Below are positions 1-8,803 of a stretch of 64,000 nt of DNA, piece by piece. The position numbers and the translations under genes were made by a program. Below the pieces are notes generated by a model. That model did not search any database, was not told where the DNA came from, and saw nothing but the letters and a program-made list of their open reading frames with translations. Source of the stretch: Methylosinus sp. Ce-a6 (GTDB lineage: Bacteria; Pseudomonadota; Alphaproteobacteria; Rhizobiales; Beijerinckiaceae); assembly GCF_009811655.1 (NCBI RefSeq), contig NZ_BGJX01000010.1, forward strand, positions 51,071 through 115,070, given 5' to 3'. The number at the start of each line of letters is the position of its first letter. The stretch's first letter is position 1.

Positions 1-5
1 TCGGC

Positions 6-770
6 ATGTCGGAGGCGCTCAATCTCATCTCGTCGCCGCCGGCGACCTCCGCCGCGGACGTCGACAGCGGCCAAAAACTCGAAGCGCCCATCTATTTCGA
101 GCAGAAGCGTCTCTTCGAGGCGTGCGTCGCGAGCCTGCTGTTCGTTCTCGCCCTTCCGATCGCGCTCTGCGTCGCCTATGTGGTTTTTCTCGATGTCGGC
201 GCGCCCATATTGTTCTGGCAGCAACGCATCGGCAGGAACGGACAAAAATTCCTGCTCTATAAATTCCGCACCTATCGCGCTCCCTTCGACAAAAATGGAC
301 GGCCGGTCGCGGAAGAGCGGCGCCTCTCGAGCATAGGACGAATGATCCGTGCGACGCGCCTCGACGAGATACCCCAGCTCTATAATGTGATCTTGGGGCA
401 CATGTCGCTCATCGGTCCGCGACCGCTCCTGCCGCATGATCAGCCGGACGATCCGGGACGGCGGCTCAGCGTGCGCCCCGGCGTCACCGGATGGGCGCAG
501 ATCAATGGCGGAACGGCGGTGACGCCGGAGGAAAAAAACGCGCTGGACGTCTGGTATATCAAGCACGCCTCTTTGCGGCTCGATCTCGAGATCGCCGTCG
601 GCACGCTGCTGGTGGCTCTGACCGGCGAAAAGCTGAACGGACGCGCGGTGGATCACGCGATCGGCTGGTATCGACGAGAATTCGCGTCGGTCGCCGCATT
701 CGGACCCAAAGCCGAAGAGGCGCTGCGCGCCGATAGCTTCGAGGGCTTCGAGGAGGAATATTCCGTATAG
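6..770 (+). CDS. Sugar transferase (exopolysaccharide initiation type)
   Basis: A 254-residue bacterial sugar transferase of the WcaJ/PssY type, which moves a sugar-1-phosphate from a nucleotide sugar to a membrane polyprenyl phosphate to start exopolysaccharide or O-unit assembly. An N-terminal hydrophobic segment (about residues 36-60) precedes the family blocks QQRIGRNGQ, KFRT, TRLDEIPQLYN and SLIGPRPLLP, followed by RPGVTGWAQINGG. Unlike the long five-helix WbaP/WcaJ proteins it has one membrane segment, so it is the short catalytic form. The ATG lies 5 bases inside the window, so its ribosome-binding site and any partner genes upstream are not visible. The acceptor sugar cannot be deduced. 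Confidence 0.88.
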   Translation: MSEALNLISSPPATSAADVDSGQKLEAPIYFEQKRLFEACVASLLFVLALPIALCVAYVVFLDVGAPILFWQQRIGRNGQKFLLYKFRTYRAPFDKNGRPVAEERRLSSIGRMIRATRLDEIPQLYNVILGHMSLIGPRPLLPHDQPDDPGRRLSVRPGVTGWAQINGGTAVTPEEKNALDVWYIKHASLRLDLEIAVGTLLVALTGEKLNGRAVDHAIGWYRREFASVAAFGPKAEEALRADSFEGFEEEYSV

Positions 771-806
771 AGCGTTTTCAGCCGAAGTGGACTTAAGGTT
801 CGGCGA
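770..806. repeat. Partial copy of dispersed repeat B
   Basis: Starts at the stop of the sugar transferase with AGAGCGTTTTCAGCCGAAG and continues to GGTTCGGCG. It matches the first part of the repeat at 18587-18686 and 60218-60324 but is degenerate and truncated after about 35 bases. It sits between two convergent genes. Confidence 0.6.
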
Positions 807-875
807 GTCCGGCTGATTTCATCGCCGCCGGAACACTCGCTTTTTTTTCGAATTTGCCGCAGCCGCGCGCAGCGG

Positions 876-3197
876 TCACCCTCGCTCGACGAAGCTCTCC
901 AGCACCATCTTCCGCCCGGCCTTGTCGAAATCGACCTGCAGCTTGTTGCCGTCGACATTGGCCACAGTGCCCGGCCCGAATTTCTGGTGAAACACGCGCG
1001 CGCCGATCGTAAAGCGCGAGCCCGCGGAAGACTTCGCCAGAACTTCCCCCTCGATCATCGGCGGGGCGCGGCGCGCGGGCTTGCTCGCCGTCTCGCGCGC
1101 GGCCTGCGCGCGCTTCCAGCCCGGCGTCGAATAGCTCGAGCCATAGCTGTCCATATTGGCGAAGCGCGACACGCCATAGGAGCCGTATTGAGAGCCGCTG
1201 GACGCCTCCGTCACCTCCACATTCGCCGCTGGCAGATCGTCGAGGAAACGCGACGGCAGGGTCGTCTGCCAGAGCCCGTGAATGCGCCGATTGGTGGCGA
1301 AGAAAATCTTGAGCCGTCTTTTCGCGCGCGTGATGCCCACATAGGCGAGGCGGCGCTCCTCCTCCAATCCGGCGCGGCCATTGTCGTCCAGCGAGCGCTG
1401 ATGCGGAAACAGCCCCTCTTCCCAGCCGGGCAGATAGACGGTCTCGAATTCGAGCCCCTTGGCGCCATGCAGCGTCATGATCGACACGCGTTGCTGATCG
1501 GCGGCTTCGTCCGTCTCCATCACCAGCGACACATGTTCGAGAAAGCCCGCGAGATCGGGGAATTCCTCCATCGCGCGCACGAGCTCTTTCAAATTCTCGA
1601 GCCGGCCGGCCGCCTCCGGCGTCTTGTCGTCGCGCCACATCTGTGTGTAGCCCGATTCGTCCAGCACCATTTCCGCGAGCTCGTTCTGCGGCGTCGTCTC
1701 GATGAGGCCCCGCCAGCGGTCGAAATCGGCGATGAGCGCGCGCAATGTGGCGCGCGGCTTGGGCTTCAGCTCCTCCGTCTCGACGATCACCCGCGCCGCC
1801 TGCATCAGCGGCGCGCTCTCGCGGCGCGAATAATCATGCAGCACTTGCAGCGTCGCGTCGCCCAATCCGCGCTTGGGCGTGTTGACGATGCGCTCGAAGG
1901 CGAGATCGTCGAAAGGCTGCGCGACGCAGCGCAGATAGGCGAGGGCGTCGCGTATCTCCAGCCGCTCGTAGAAGCGCGGGCCGCCGATCACGCGATAGGG
2001 GAGGCCGAGCGTGATGAATCGCTCCTCGAACTCGCGCATCTGGAAGGAGGCGCGCACGAGAATGGCGATCTCCTCCAGATTATGCCCCTTGCGTTGCGCT
2101 TGCTCTATGTCTTCGCCGATGGCGCGCGCTTCCTCCTCGCTGTCCCACACGCCGGTGACGGTGGGCTTCTCGCCATCGGCGCCTTCGGTGAAGAGCGTCT
2201 TGCCGAGCCGCCCCTCGTTGCGCGCGATGAGATGCGAGGCGGCGGCGAGAATATGCCCGGTCGAGCGATAATTGCGCTCGAGCCGCACGATTTTCGCGCC
2301 GGGAAAATCCTTCTCGAAGCGCAGAATATTTTCCACCTCCGCGCCGCGCCAGCCATAGACGCTCTGATCGTCGTCGCCGACGCAGCAGACATTGTGGCGC
2401 CCCTGCGCGATGAGGCGCAGCCAGAGATATTGCGCGGTGTTGGTGTCCTGATATTCGTCGACGAGAATATAGCGGAAGCGCTGCCGATACTCGTCGAGCA
2501 CATCGGCGTTCTCGCGAAAGAGCCGCAGCGTCTCGAGCAAAAGATCGCCGAAATCGACGGCGTTCAGAACCTTCAGGCGCTCCTGATAGAGCGCGTAGAG
2601 CTTCTTGCCCTTGCCGTCCGCGAAGCTCTGCGCCTCGCCGGCGGGCACCTGCTCCGGCGAGAGTCCTCTGTTTTTCCAGGCGTCGATCTGATGCGCCAGC
2701 GCGCGCGGCGGCCAGCGCTTGTCGTCGATATTCTCGGCCTGCAACACCTGCTTCAGCAGGCGGATCTGATCGTCGGTGTCGAGAATGGTGAAATTGGATT
2801 TCAGCCCGACGAGCTCGGCGTGGCGGCGCAGGATTTTCGCGCTGATCGCGTGAAATGTGCCGAGCCATTGCAGCGCCTCGGCGCCCGGGCCGGCCAGCGT
2901 CTCGACGCGTTCGCGCATCTCGCGCGCCGCCTTGTTGGTGAAGGTGACGGCGAGGATTTCCCAAGGCCGCGCCCGCCCGCTCGAAAGAATATGGGCGATG
3001 CGCGTCGTCAGCACGCGCGTCTTGCCGGTGCCGGCGCCGGCGAGCACCAGCAGCGGGCCCTCGATCGTCTCGACGGCGGCGCGCTGTTCGGGATTGAGCG
3101 CGTCCAGAAAGCGCCCGCGTCCGGCGAGCGCCGCGGCGCGGGCGGCGAGGCCGCCCTCACGAGGCGTGAAATCTTCCGGCTGCGCGGGACGTGACAA
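876..3197 (-). CDS. uvrD: ATP-dependent DNA helicase UvrD/PcrA
   Basis: Superfamily 1A 3'-5' helicase of about 773 residues, acting in nucleotide-excision and mismatch repair and in clearing stalled forks. Visible motifs: NPEQRAAV (Q motif), Walker A GAGTGKT (Lys59), DEYQDTN (motif II), GDDDQSVYGWRGA (motif III), LERNYRS (motif IV), VSIMTLHGAKGLEF (motif V) and YVGITRAK (motif VI). The last 50 or so residues form the Tudor-like domain of PcrA/UvrD (QKFGPGTV...). The frame is open upstream to 3686, but that stretch is low-complexity and has no helicase similarity. I choose TTG at 3197 because AAGGAG lies 10 bases upstream and the Q motif then begins at about residue 35, as in the family. No partner gene is adjacent. 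Confidence 0.93.
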   Translation of the reverse strand: MSRPAQPEDFTPREGGLAARAAALAGRGRFLDALNPEQRAAVETIEGPLLVLAGAGTGKTRVLTTRIAHILSSGRARPWEILAVTFTNKAAREMRERVETLAGPGAEALQWLGTFHAISAKILRRHAELVGLKSNFTILDTDDQIRLLKQVLQAENIDDKRWPPRALAHQIDAWKNRGLSPEQVPAGEAQSFADGKGKKLYALYQERLKVLNAVDFGDLLLETLRLFRENADVLDEYRQRFRYILVDEYQDTNTAQYLWLRLIAQGRHNVCCVGDDDQSVYGWRGAEVENILRFEKDFPGAKIVRLERNYRSTGHILAAASHLIARNEGRLGKTLFTEGADGEKPTVTGVWDSEEEARAIGEDIEQAQRKGHNLEEIAILVRASFQMREFEERFITLGLPYRVIGGPRFYERLEIRDALAYLRCVAQPFDDLAFERIVNTPKRGLGDATLQVLHDYSRRESAPLMQAARVIVETEELKPKPRATLRALIADFDRWRGLIETTPQNELAEMVLDESGYTQMWRDDKTPEAAGRLENLKELVRAMEEFPDLAGFLEHVSLVMETDEAADQQRVSIMTLHGAKGLEFETVYLPGWEEGLFPHQRSLDDNGRAGLEEERRLAYVGITRAKRRLKIFFATNRRIHGLWQTTLPSRFLDDLPAANVEVTEASSGSQYGSYGVSRFANMDSYGSSYSTPGWKRAQAARETASKPARRAPPMIEGEVLAKSSAGSRFTIGARVFHQKFGPGTVANVDGNKLQVDFDKAGRKMVLESFVERG

Positions 3198-3347
3198 GGC
3201 GTTGGGTCTCCTTCGAAGCGGGGGAGAATACAGGAGAACGGAAGGCGAATCATTGCCCGATTCGCGAGTCGTCCCCAATGTGGAGAGGCCGGGGCCGCCT
3301 GTCACGGTGGAAAAGCCCGCCGGCCTTCTATTCCCAGGGAGAAGCCC

Positions 3348-3797
3348 ATGCCCAAGCCCATGGCCTGCCGCACCGCGCTGATTTTCGGCCTTCTCACGGC
3401 CTTCGCCGCTCCGGCTTCGGCCGCGCCGCTCTGCCCGGCCGGGGCGACTTCCGCTCCGCGAGAGGCGCCGGCCTCGCTCGCGCCGGCGATCCGCCGCGCT
3501 TTCGGCCTCTCGGGCGACATAGGCGCGGCCTATTACCGCTGCTCCGCCGGGCGGACGCTGGCCTGCGTCGTCGGCGCCAATATCCCCTGTTTCAAGGCGA
3601 ACAACGCGCGCGCCTTGCCCGGCGCGACGCGATATTGCCGGGAGAATCCGGGCGCGGACTTCATCCCCATGGCCGCGACCGGCCATGACACGATCTACGA
3701 ATGGAAATGCGTCGGCAAGAAAGCGCGGCCGGGCAAGCAGGTCGCGCCGCTCGATGGGGAGGGGTATTTCGCGGAGAATTGGAAGGCGGTGGATTAG
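3348..3797 (+). CDS. Hypothetical exported cysteine-containing protein
   Basis: A 149-residue protein not recognised as a named family. Residues 1-25 form a signal peptide (positive start, hydrophobic core, cleavage near ASA-AP), so it is probably periplasmic. The mature part has cysteines in YYRCSAG, LACVVG, IPCFK, RYCREN and WKCVG that could form disulfides, and ends in a lysine-rich then acidic tail. GGGAGAAG just upstream of the ATG supports the start. It stands alone between uvrD (divergent) and a LysR gene (convergent). Function unknown. Confidence 0.75.
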   Translation: MPKPMACRTALIFGLLTAFAAPASAAPLCPAGATSAPREAPASLAPAIRRAFGLSGDIGAAYYRCSAGRTLACVVGANIPCFKANNARALPGATRYCRENPGADFIPMAATGHDTIYEWKCVGKKARPGKQVAPLDGEGYFAENWKAVD

Positions 3798-3815
3798 AGT
3801 CGACCGGGTGGCGCA

Positions 3816-4739
3816 TTACGTCGCTGCCCTCGTCCAAGGCGCCGCCCCGGCCGCGAACCGCCGCGTCAAAAAATCCATCAGCGCGCGGATGCGCGGCGCG
3901 CACGGTTCGCCGGCGGAGGTCACGAGGTTGAGCGCCAGAGGCGGGGCTGTCCAATCCTCGAGCGTGCGGACGAGGCGCTCGGACGCCAGCGCCTCCCACA
4001 CGATGAAATCCGGCTGCAACGCGAGGCCGGCTCCGGCGTCGAGCGCGGCGCAGAGCGCATCGGCGTTATTGGCGCTGAGCCGCGCCTTTATGCGCACGGA
4101 TTCCTCGGCGCCGGAAGCGTCGGCGAAGCGCCAGACCTCGCCGCTGCGCAAATAGCTGTAGCCGAGGCAGGCGTGGCTCGCGAGATCGCGCGGCCGCTGC
4201 GGCGCGCTATGGCGCTCGAAATAGGACGGCGCGCCCACCACGAAGCGCCGCACTGGGCAGAGCTTTCGCGCGAGGAGGCTCGAATCCGGCAGTTCGGCGA
4301 TGCGCAGCGCGACGTCGACGCCGCCGGAGACGAGATCGACGAGGCGGTCGTCGAGCGCGAGATCGACCGAAACTTGTGGAAACGTCGCCAGAAACTCCGG
4401 CAGCGCCGGCGCGACATAGCGTAGTCCGAAGGACATTGGCGCGGCGAGCCGCACAAGGCCGCGCGGCGTCGCCGAGCCGGCCTGCGCCTCGGCCTCCAGC
4501 GCCTCGCCCTCGGCGATGAGCGCCGCGGCGCGCGACCCGAGCGTCCGGCCGCTCTCGGTCAGAGCGAAACGGCGCGACGTTCGATGAATCAGCCGCTCGC
4601 CGAGTCGCGCCTCGAGCCGCGCCACGGCCTTGGAGACCGTCGGGGTCGAAAGGCCGAGCTCCGCCGCCGCCGCGGCGAAAGAGCCGGTCTCCGCCACTTT
4701 GGCGAAGATCGCCCAGGCTTCGAGATCCGGCAGGGCCAT
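3816..4739 (-). CDS. LysR-family transcriptional regulator (next to pirin)
   Basis: A 307-residue LysR-type regulator. The N-terminal winged HTH is clear (residues 3-62: FAKVAETGSFAAAAAELGLSTPTVSKAVARLE), followed by a substrate-binding-like effector domain from about residue 90. The subgroup resembles the CrgA/AaeR-like short LysRs (ALRIAELPDSSL, LASHACLGY). It is divergent from a pirin gene, with 120 bases between the two starts and a near-perfect inverted repeat at 4758-4781. LysR proteins commonly control such a divergent neighbour, so pirin is the likely target. Effector unknown. Confidence 0.92.
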   Translation of the reverse strand: MALPDLEAWAIFAKVAETGSFAAAAAELGLSTPTVSKAVARLEARLGERLIHRTSRRFALTESGRTLGSRAAALIAEGEALEAEAQAGSATPRGLVRLAAPMSFGLRYVAPALPEFLATFPQVSVDLALDDRLVDLVSGGVDVALRIAELPDSSLLARKLCPVRRFVVGAPSYFERHSAPQRPRDLASHACLGYSYLRSGEVWRFADASGAEESVRIKARLSANNADALCAALDAGAGLALQPDFIVWEALASERLVRTLEDWTAPPLALNLVTSAGEPCAPRIRALMDFLTRRFAAGAAPWTRAAT

Positions 4740-4757
4740 GGCTCACCTCAAAGAAGC

Positions 4758-4781
4758 GAAACGATAGTTTTCTATTGTTTC
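4758..4781. promoter_or_regulatory. Inverted repeat, probable LysR operator
   Basis: GAAACGATAG-TTTT-CTATTGTTTC: 10-base arms with a single mismatch and a 4-base centre, containing the T-N11-A pattern typical of LysR boxes (ATAGTTTTCTAT core). It lies 19-42 bases upstream of the LysR start in the shared LysR/pirin promoter region and stands out as AT-rich. Binding is inferred. Confidence 0.6.
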
Positions 4782-4859
4782 TGTTTTTCTTGCCCGCGTC
4801 GAGGGCCATCTTCCGCTTCGACCGGGGACCGATCGTCCCCCCTTTCAGGAGCAGAAGAG

Positions 4860-5555
4860 ATGATCGAACGCAGACCTTTCGCCTCGTTCGGCGCGGCGGA
4901 CCATGGCTGGCTGAAGGCGAGGCATCATTTTTCCTTCGCCGATTATGTCGATCGCGACCGCATGGGCTGGGGCGCGCTGCGCGTCTGGAACGATGACGAG
5001 ATCGCGCCGGGGACCGGCTTTCCGACGCATCCGCATTCGGACATGGAGATCATCACCTATGTCCGCGAAGGCGCGATCACGCATCGGGATTCGCTCGGCA
5101 ATGTCGGCCGCACGCAGGCCGGCGACGTGCAGGTGATGTCCGCGGGCTCCGGCGTCGCGCATTCCGAATTTAATCTCGAGGAAGGGGTCACGCGGCTCTT
5201 TCAGATCTGGATCAGGCCGACGGCCCGCGGCGGCGCGCCGTCCTGGGCCGCCAAGCCCTTTCCCAAGGGCGAGCGCTCCGGCCGTTTCGTCGTTCTGGCG
5301 AGCGGGCTCGGCGACGCCGACGCCTTGCCGATCCGCGCCGACGCGCGAGTGCTCGGCGCGACGGTGAAAGCCGGAGAGCGCGTCTCCTACGTCCTGGGGC
5401 CGGGACGGCATGCCTATCTTGCCCTCGCGTCCGGAAAAATGGAGATCGACGGCCAAATCCTCGAGGCGCGCGACGGCGCGGCGATCGAGGGCGTCGAGAC
5501 CATAGAGTTCGTCGGGATCGAGGACGCCGAAACCGTTCTGGTCGACGCCGCCTGA
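4860..5555 (+). CDS. Pirin family protein (bicupin)
   Basis: A 231-residue pirin-like bicupin of the YhhW/YhaK class; several members are quercetin 2,3-dioxygenases, others transcription cofactors. The metal-binding cupin motif is visible as FPTHPHSDMEIITYV...HRDSLGN and GDVQVMSAGSGVAHSE, giving the expected His/His/Glu/His set in the first cupin; the second cupin (from about residue 135) is degenerate, as usual. The ATG is preceded by AGGAGCAGAAG. The frame is open further upstream, but the family begins at IERRPFASF. Cytosolic. Probably regulated by the divergent LysR protein. Substrate not predictable. Confidence 0.9.
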   Translation: MIERRPFASFGAADHGWLKARHHFSFADYVDRDRMGWGALRVWNDDEIAPGTGFPTHPHSDMEIITYVREGAITHRDSLGNVGRTQAGDVQVMSAGSGVAHSEFNLEEGVTRLFQIWIRPTARGGAPSWAAKPFPKGERSGRFVVLASGLGDADALPIRADARVLGATVKAGERVSYVLGPGRHAYLALASGKMEIDGQILEARDGAAIEGVETIEFVGIEDAETVLVDAA

Positions 5556-5556
5556 C

Positions 5557-5598
5557 GGAGCGGGCGCTCAGCCGCGGCTGCGGCCGAGCGCCCGCTCC
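5557..5598. terminator. Long stem-loop between convergent genes
   Basis: Perfect 13-base inverted repeat (GGAGCGGGCGCTC at 5557-5569, its complement at 5586-5598) immediately after the pirin stop, extending into the 3' end of the ribbon-helix-helix gene. There is no U-tract, so it may act as a bidirectional RNA 3'-end structure rather than a classical intrinsic terminator. Confidence 0.45.
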
Positions 5599-5852
5599 AT
5601 CGCATAGACGCGCAGCGCCGAGGAGAGATTGGCGCGGCCGCGCCCTGCGTCTATGCGCGCGACGAGCCCGGCGAGCGAGCAGCCCTCCTCCGCGGCCGCC
5701 GACTTCAGCGCCTCCCAGAACACGCGCTCGAGCGACACGCTGGTGCTGTGGCCGGCGATGACGAGCGAATGTTTGGCGACCACGGAAGCGCTCTGGTCGT
5801 CGGCGGGCTCCGGCTCCGTCGCCGAAGGCGCGCGCGCGCGTCTGCGGGTCAT
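5568..5852 (-). CDS. Ribbon-helix-helix domain protein
   Basis: A 94-residue small protein ending in the RHH_4-type ribbon-helix-helix fold: beta strand HSLVIAGHSTSVSLERVFWEALKSAAAEEG, then SLAGLVARIDAGR and a C-terminal helix SSALRVYAMERAL. Homologues are small DNA-binding proteins often mislabelled as sulfotransferases. The N-terminal 30 residues are basic then acidic and probably disordered. Its ATG overlaps the stop of the upstream glycosyltransferase (ATGA), so the two are co-transcribed and translationally coupled, which suggests it controls or accompanies that gene. Target unknown. Confidence 0.85.
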   Translation of the reverse strand: MTRRRARAPSATEPEPADDQSASVVAKHSLVIAGHSTSVSLERVFWEALKSAAAEEGCSLAGLVARIDAGRGRANLSSALRVYAMERALGRSRG

Positions 5853-7822
5853 GCCGTGCGCCTCAATCGTTCGAGCGACCCCGCAATCGGGAAATGCTCC
5901 GTCTTGTCCCAATAGAATGGCCTGAGGCGCAGCTCGCGCAATGCCCGCCAGGAGGCCGAGGCCAACATCAGGCTCCACAAGGGCAAGCGCAGCAGCGCCG
6001 GCCAGAGGCCGAGAGATTTCGTATCCCGCATGGCGACGAGGCGCAGCCAGACGCCCGCCGCGGCCCCGCTCGCGGCGACGAGACAAAACAGGCCGCTGGC
6101 GAGCCCCTCGCCGAAAGTCGCCGGCCTCAGCAGCGATCCGAAAGCCGCGTCACAAACGAAAGAGGCGAAAAAGATCGGCGCATGGAGCGGCGCGACGAAG
6201 CCGCCCGCCAATATCGTCAGAACCGCCAGTCCCCGGGCGGCGCCGAGATCGTCGAAAAAGGCGGCCGGGTTCCGGCAATGGACGATCGCGGTCTGCATCC
6301 AGCCTTTCATCCAGCGCGAGCGTTGCTTCACCAAGGCGGAAAAACGCGGCGGCGCCTGCTCTTGCGTGCGCGAGGAGAATGTCCGGATCTCATAGCCGCG
6401 CCGCGCGAGCCGCAGGCCGAGATCGGCGTCCTCGGTCACATTATAGGCGTCCCAGGCGCCGACCGCGCGTAGCGCCGACCGGCGAAAATGATTGGAGGAG
6501 CCGCCGAGGAAGAACGGCAGCCCCGCGGCGGAGGCGCCTTTGTCGAAGACATCGAACAAGACGGCGTAGTCGATGCAGAACATGGCCGTCGCCCAGCCGC
6601 GCCGCTGATTGTGAATGGAAAGGCTCGCCTGCAGGCAGGCGAGCCTATCGTCGGCCGTCGCGAACAGCGCCGCGGCCTTCAGCAGCTGGTCGGACTCGGG
6701 CAGATCCTCGGCGTCGAAGACGGCGACGAGCGAGCCGCGCAGGAATGGCGTCGCCACATTGAGCGCGCGCGGCTTGGTGCGCGGCTCGCCGGGCGGCGCG
6801 ACGATGATCTCCCAGCAAGGCCGCAGAGGCGCGGCGCGCAGGGCCGCGCTCGTCGCGGCGTCGTCCCATTCGACGACGAATTTGACGTCGAGCTTGGCGC
6901 GCGGATAGTCGAGTCCCGCGATCGCCTCGACCAATTGCGGGACGATGTCGGCCTCGCGATACAGCGCCACGACGATCGAATAGAGCGGCAGATCGCGCTC
7001 CGTGAGCGCGGGCGCGGTCTCGCGCGCCCGGCCCCGCATCGCGCAGAGATGGAGGCGAAGGCCGACATTGCCGAGAAACAGCAGAGCGAGCAGCGTCGAG
7101 ACGGGGAGCGAGAGCGCCGGCGTGAGCCAGGCGGCGAGCAGAACGAGGTTGGCGAGAACGAAGACGTTCGGAGCAAAGCCGCTGAGCGCCCGTCTCGCGG
7201 CGAGCTCCGGCTCGACGCGCTCCACCGAATAGGCCGCGGCTGCCGCGAGCCTGCGCGCGGAGGAGCGGCGCAGCGCCTTTTCGAACAGGGACGGCGCGGT
7301 GATGGCGAAGAGTGGCCGCCCGGCGGCCGAGCGCGTCACGCCGACGAGCCTTCCGATCTCGTCGCCGCGCGGCGCGAACAGCCAGCGCAGGCCTTTGGAC
7401 TCCTCGGCGAAACGAGCGTAGCCGAGGCCGACGTCCCGCTCGAGGCTCGCCGACGGCTCGAGCGCGGGCGGCGCCTCGAGATAGGGAACGCGCAGCTCCG
7501 TCGCGAGGATGCGATAGAAACGCTCCTCGGGGATCAGCCCTTCGGCGATCAGCGCGACATCGGCCGCAACGCCCTGACGTCGGGCGATCGTCGCGCCATA
7601 TTGCAGCATGACCAGCGGCGCGCCATGGGCGGCGAGAAAGGCGATCTCGGCGGGAAGCGGGCGGCCCGCGCCGGGCGCGAGCGTCTCCGGCCCGGGGCGG
7701 GCGCGCTGGCGGGCGAGCGCGGCCTCGGTCGAGGGCTCGCGGCGGCGCGCGAAAGCGGCGCTGTCGTCGCGATGGGGCGCCGGCGAATACGGCGAAACCC
7801 TATCGACCGGATTCACGCTCAT
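5849..7822 (-). CDS. Membrane glycosyltransferase, family 2 (BcsA-like topology)
   Basis: A 657-residue processive-type GT2 enzyme. Residues about 60-200 look like the MshEN/GSPII_E N-terminal domain (LIAEGLIPEERFYRILATELRVPYL), a known companion of such glycosyltransferases and a possible nucleotide sensor. Two hydrophobic segments follow (about 225-265), then the catalytic domain with YSIVVALYREA, VVEWDDA, the DxD-type FDAEDLPESDQ, TEDADLGLRLARRG and QRSRWMKGWMQ (QxxRW), and a C-terminal membrane bundle. It is expected to transfer sugars across or at the inner membrane for a polysaccharide. Coupled to the RHH gene by a 4-base overlap; divergent from a solute-binding protein gene. Confidence 0.9.
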   Translation of the reverse strand: MSVNPVDRVSPYSPAPHRDDSAAFARRREPSTEAALARQRARPGPETLAPGAGRPLPAEIAFLAAHGAPLVMLQYGATIARRQGVAADVALIAEGLIPEERFYRILATELRVPYLEAPPALEPSASLERDVGLGYARFAEESKGLRWLFAPRGDEIGRLVGVTRSAAGRPLFAITAPSLFEKALRRSSARRLAAAAAYSVERVEPELAARRALSGFAPNVFVLANLVLLAAWLTPALSLPVSTLLALLFLGNVGLRLHLCAMRGRARETAPALTERDLPLYSIVVALYREADIVPQLVEAIAGLDYPRAKLDVKFVVEWDDAATSAALRAAPLRPCWEIIVAPPGEPRTKPRALNVATPFLRGSLVAVFDAEDLPESDQLLKAAALFATADDRLACLQASLSIHNQRRGWATAMFCIDYAVLFDVFDKGASAAGLPFFLGGSSNHFRRSALRAVGAWDAYNVTEDADLGLRLARRGYEIRTFSSRTQEQAPPRFSALVKQRSRWMKGWMQTAIVHCRNPAAFFDDLGAARGLAVLTILAGGFVAPLHAPIFFASFVCDAAFGSLLRPATFGEGLASGLFCLVAASGAAAGVWLRLVAMRDTKSLGLWPALLRLPLWSLMLASASWRALRELRLRPFYWDKTEHFPIAGSLERLRRTA

Positions 7823-7885
7823 GCGCTAATCTCCGCCGCGACGCGCCGCGCTCCGAGCGCGCCGGGGCGGCCCGCGAGGCCTCGA

Positions 7886-8788
7886 ATGATCCGCGAGAAA
7901 CGAACTGTGGCTGAAGCTTGGCGCAGAAGCGAAATTTTGACAAGCTTTCGCCTCGCCGCGCGGGTCGCGCTCGCTCTCGCCGCCGGCTTCGTCGCCGCGC
8001 CGGCGGGCGCCGCGGAGAGCGGCGCGGCGGCGGCCCCGTCCTTTTGGGACCCGGCCCGCAAGATGGAAAAGCCCGACCTCGGCGCGATCAAGCAAATCCG
8101 TTTTCTCACCGAGGACGATTTTCCGCCTTTCGATTTCGCGCTGCCGGACGGCGCGATCGCCGGCTTCAACGTCGATCTGGCGCGCGCCATTTGCGAGGAG
8201 CTCGAGCTTCCCTGCACGATTCAGCGCCGTCGCTGGGACACGCTGATCGCGGCCTTGGACGACAATAGCGGCGACGCGGCGATCGCCTCTCTCGCCATCA
8301 CCGCGCAGGCGCGCAAGAAGGCCGATTTCACCGCGCCTTATTATACGACTCCGGGCCGCTTCGTGGTGCGCAAGGATTCGGTGCTGCCGGGCGCCTCGCC
8401 GGCCGCGCTCGCCGACCGCACCATTGCGGTGGCGGCGGACAGCGCGCATGAGGCCTTTCTGCAGAAATTTTTTCCGGCGGCGAAGCTCGCGACCTATCCC
8501 ACCGCGCAACAGGCGCGCACGGCGCTGAAGGAAGGCCGCGCCCATGCGATGTTCGGCGACGCCATCTCGCTCGCCTTCTGGCTCAATGGCGCGGATGCGG
8601 CCGACTGCTGCATGTTCAAGGACGGCCCCTATTCCGACCCGACCTTCTTCGGCGACGGCGTCGGCATAGCGGTGAAGAAGAACAATATCGCTCTGCGCCG
8701 CGCCCTGGACTATGCGCTGGCGCGCCTCGCCCACAAGGGCGTCTACGCAGAGCTCTATCTGAAATATTTTCCGGTGGGGCCTTATTGA
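7886..8788 (+). CDS. Periplasmic solute-binding protein (amino-acid ABC type)
   Basis: A protein of about 300 residues with a signal peptide (hydrophobic core ARVALALAAGFVAAPAGA) and the SBP_bac_3 fold: RFLTEDDFPPFDF, GFNVDLARAICEELELPC, WDTLIAALDDNSGDAAIASLAIT, KADFTAPYYTTPGRFV and FGDAISLAFWL. It would deliver an amino acid or similar solute to an ABC permease, but no permease or ATPase gene is adjacent, so it is an orphan. ATG at 7886 is chosen; a TTG at 7937 that starts right at the signal peptide is a reasonable alternative. The frame stays open far upstream over the divergent glycosyltransferase, but that part is not homologous to anything. Confidence 0.87.
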   Translation: MIREKRTVAEAWRRSEILTSFRLAARVALALAAGFVAAPAGAAESGAAAAPSFWDPARKMEKPDLGAIKQIRFLTEDDFPPFDFALPDGAIAGFNVDLARAICEELELPCTIQRRRWDTLIAALDDNSGDAAIASLAITAQARKKADFTAPYYTTPGRFVVRKDSVLPGASPAALADRTIAVAADSAHEAFLQKFFPAAKLATYPTAQQARTALKEGRAHAMFGDAISLAFWLNGADAADCCMFKDGPYSDPTFFGDGVGIAVKKNNIALRRALDYALARLAHKGVYAELYLKYFPVGPY

Positions 8789-8803
8789 GCCCGTCTCGCT
8801 CGC

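Noticed and set aside
987..3194. Long open frame (735 codons) on the plus strand opposite uvrD
   Set aside because: It is the antisense of the uvrD helicase, which has all helicase motifs; the antisense translation is Arg/Ala/Leu-rich without any family signature. High GC makes long antisense frames common.
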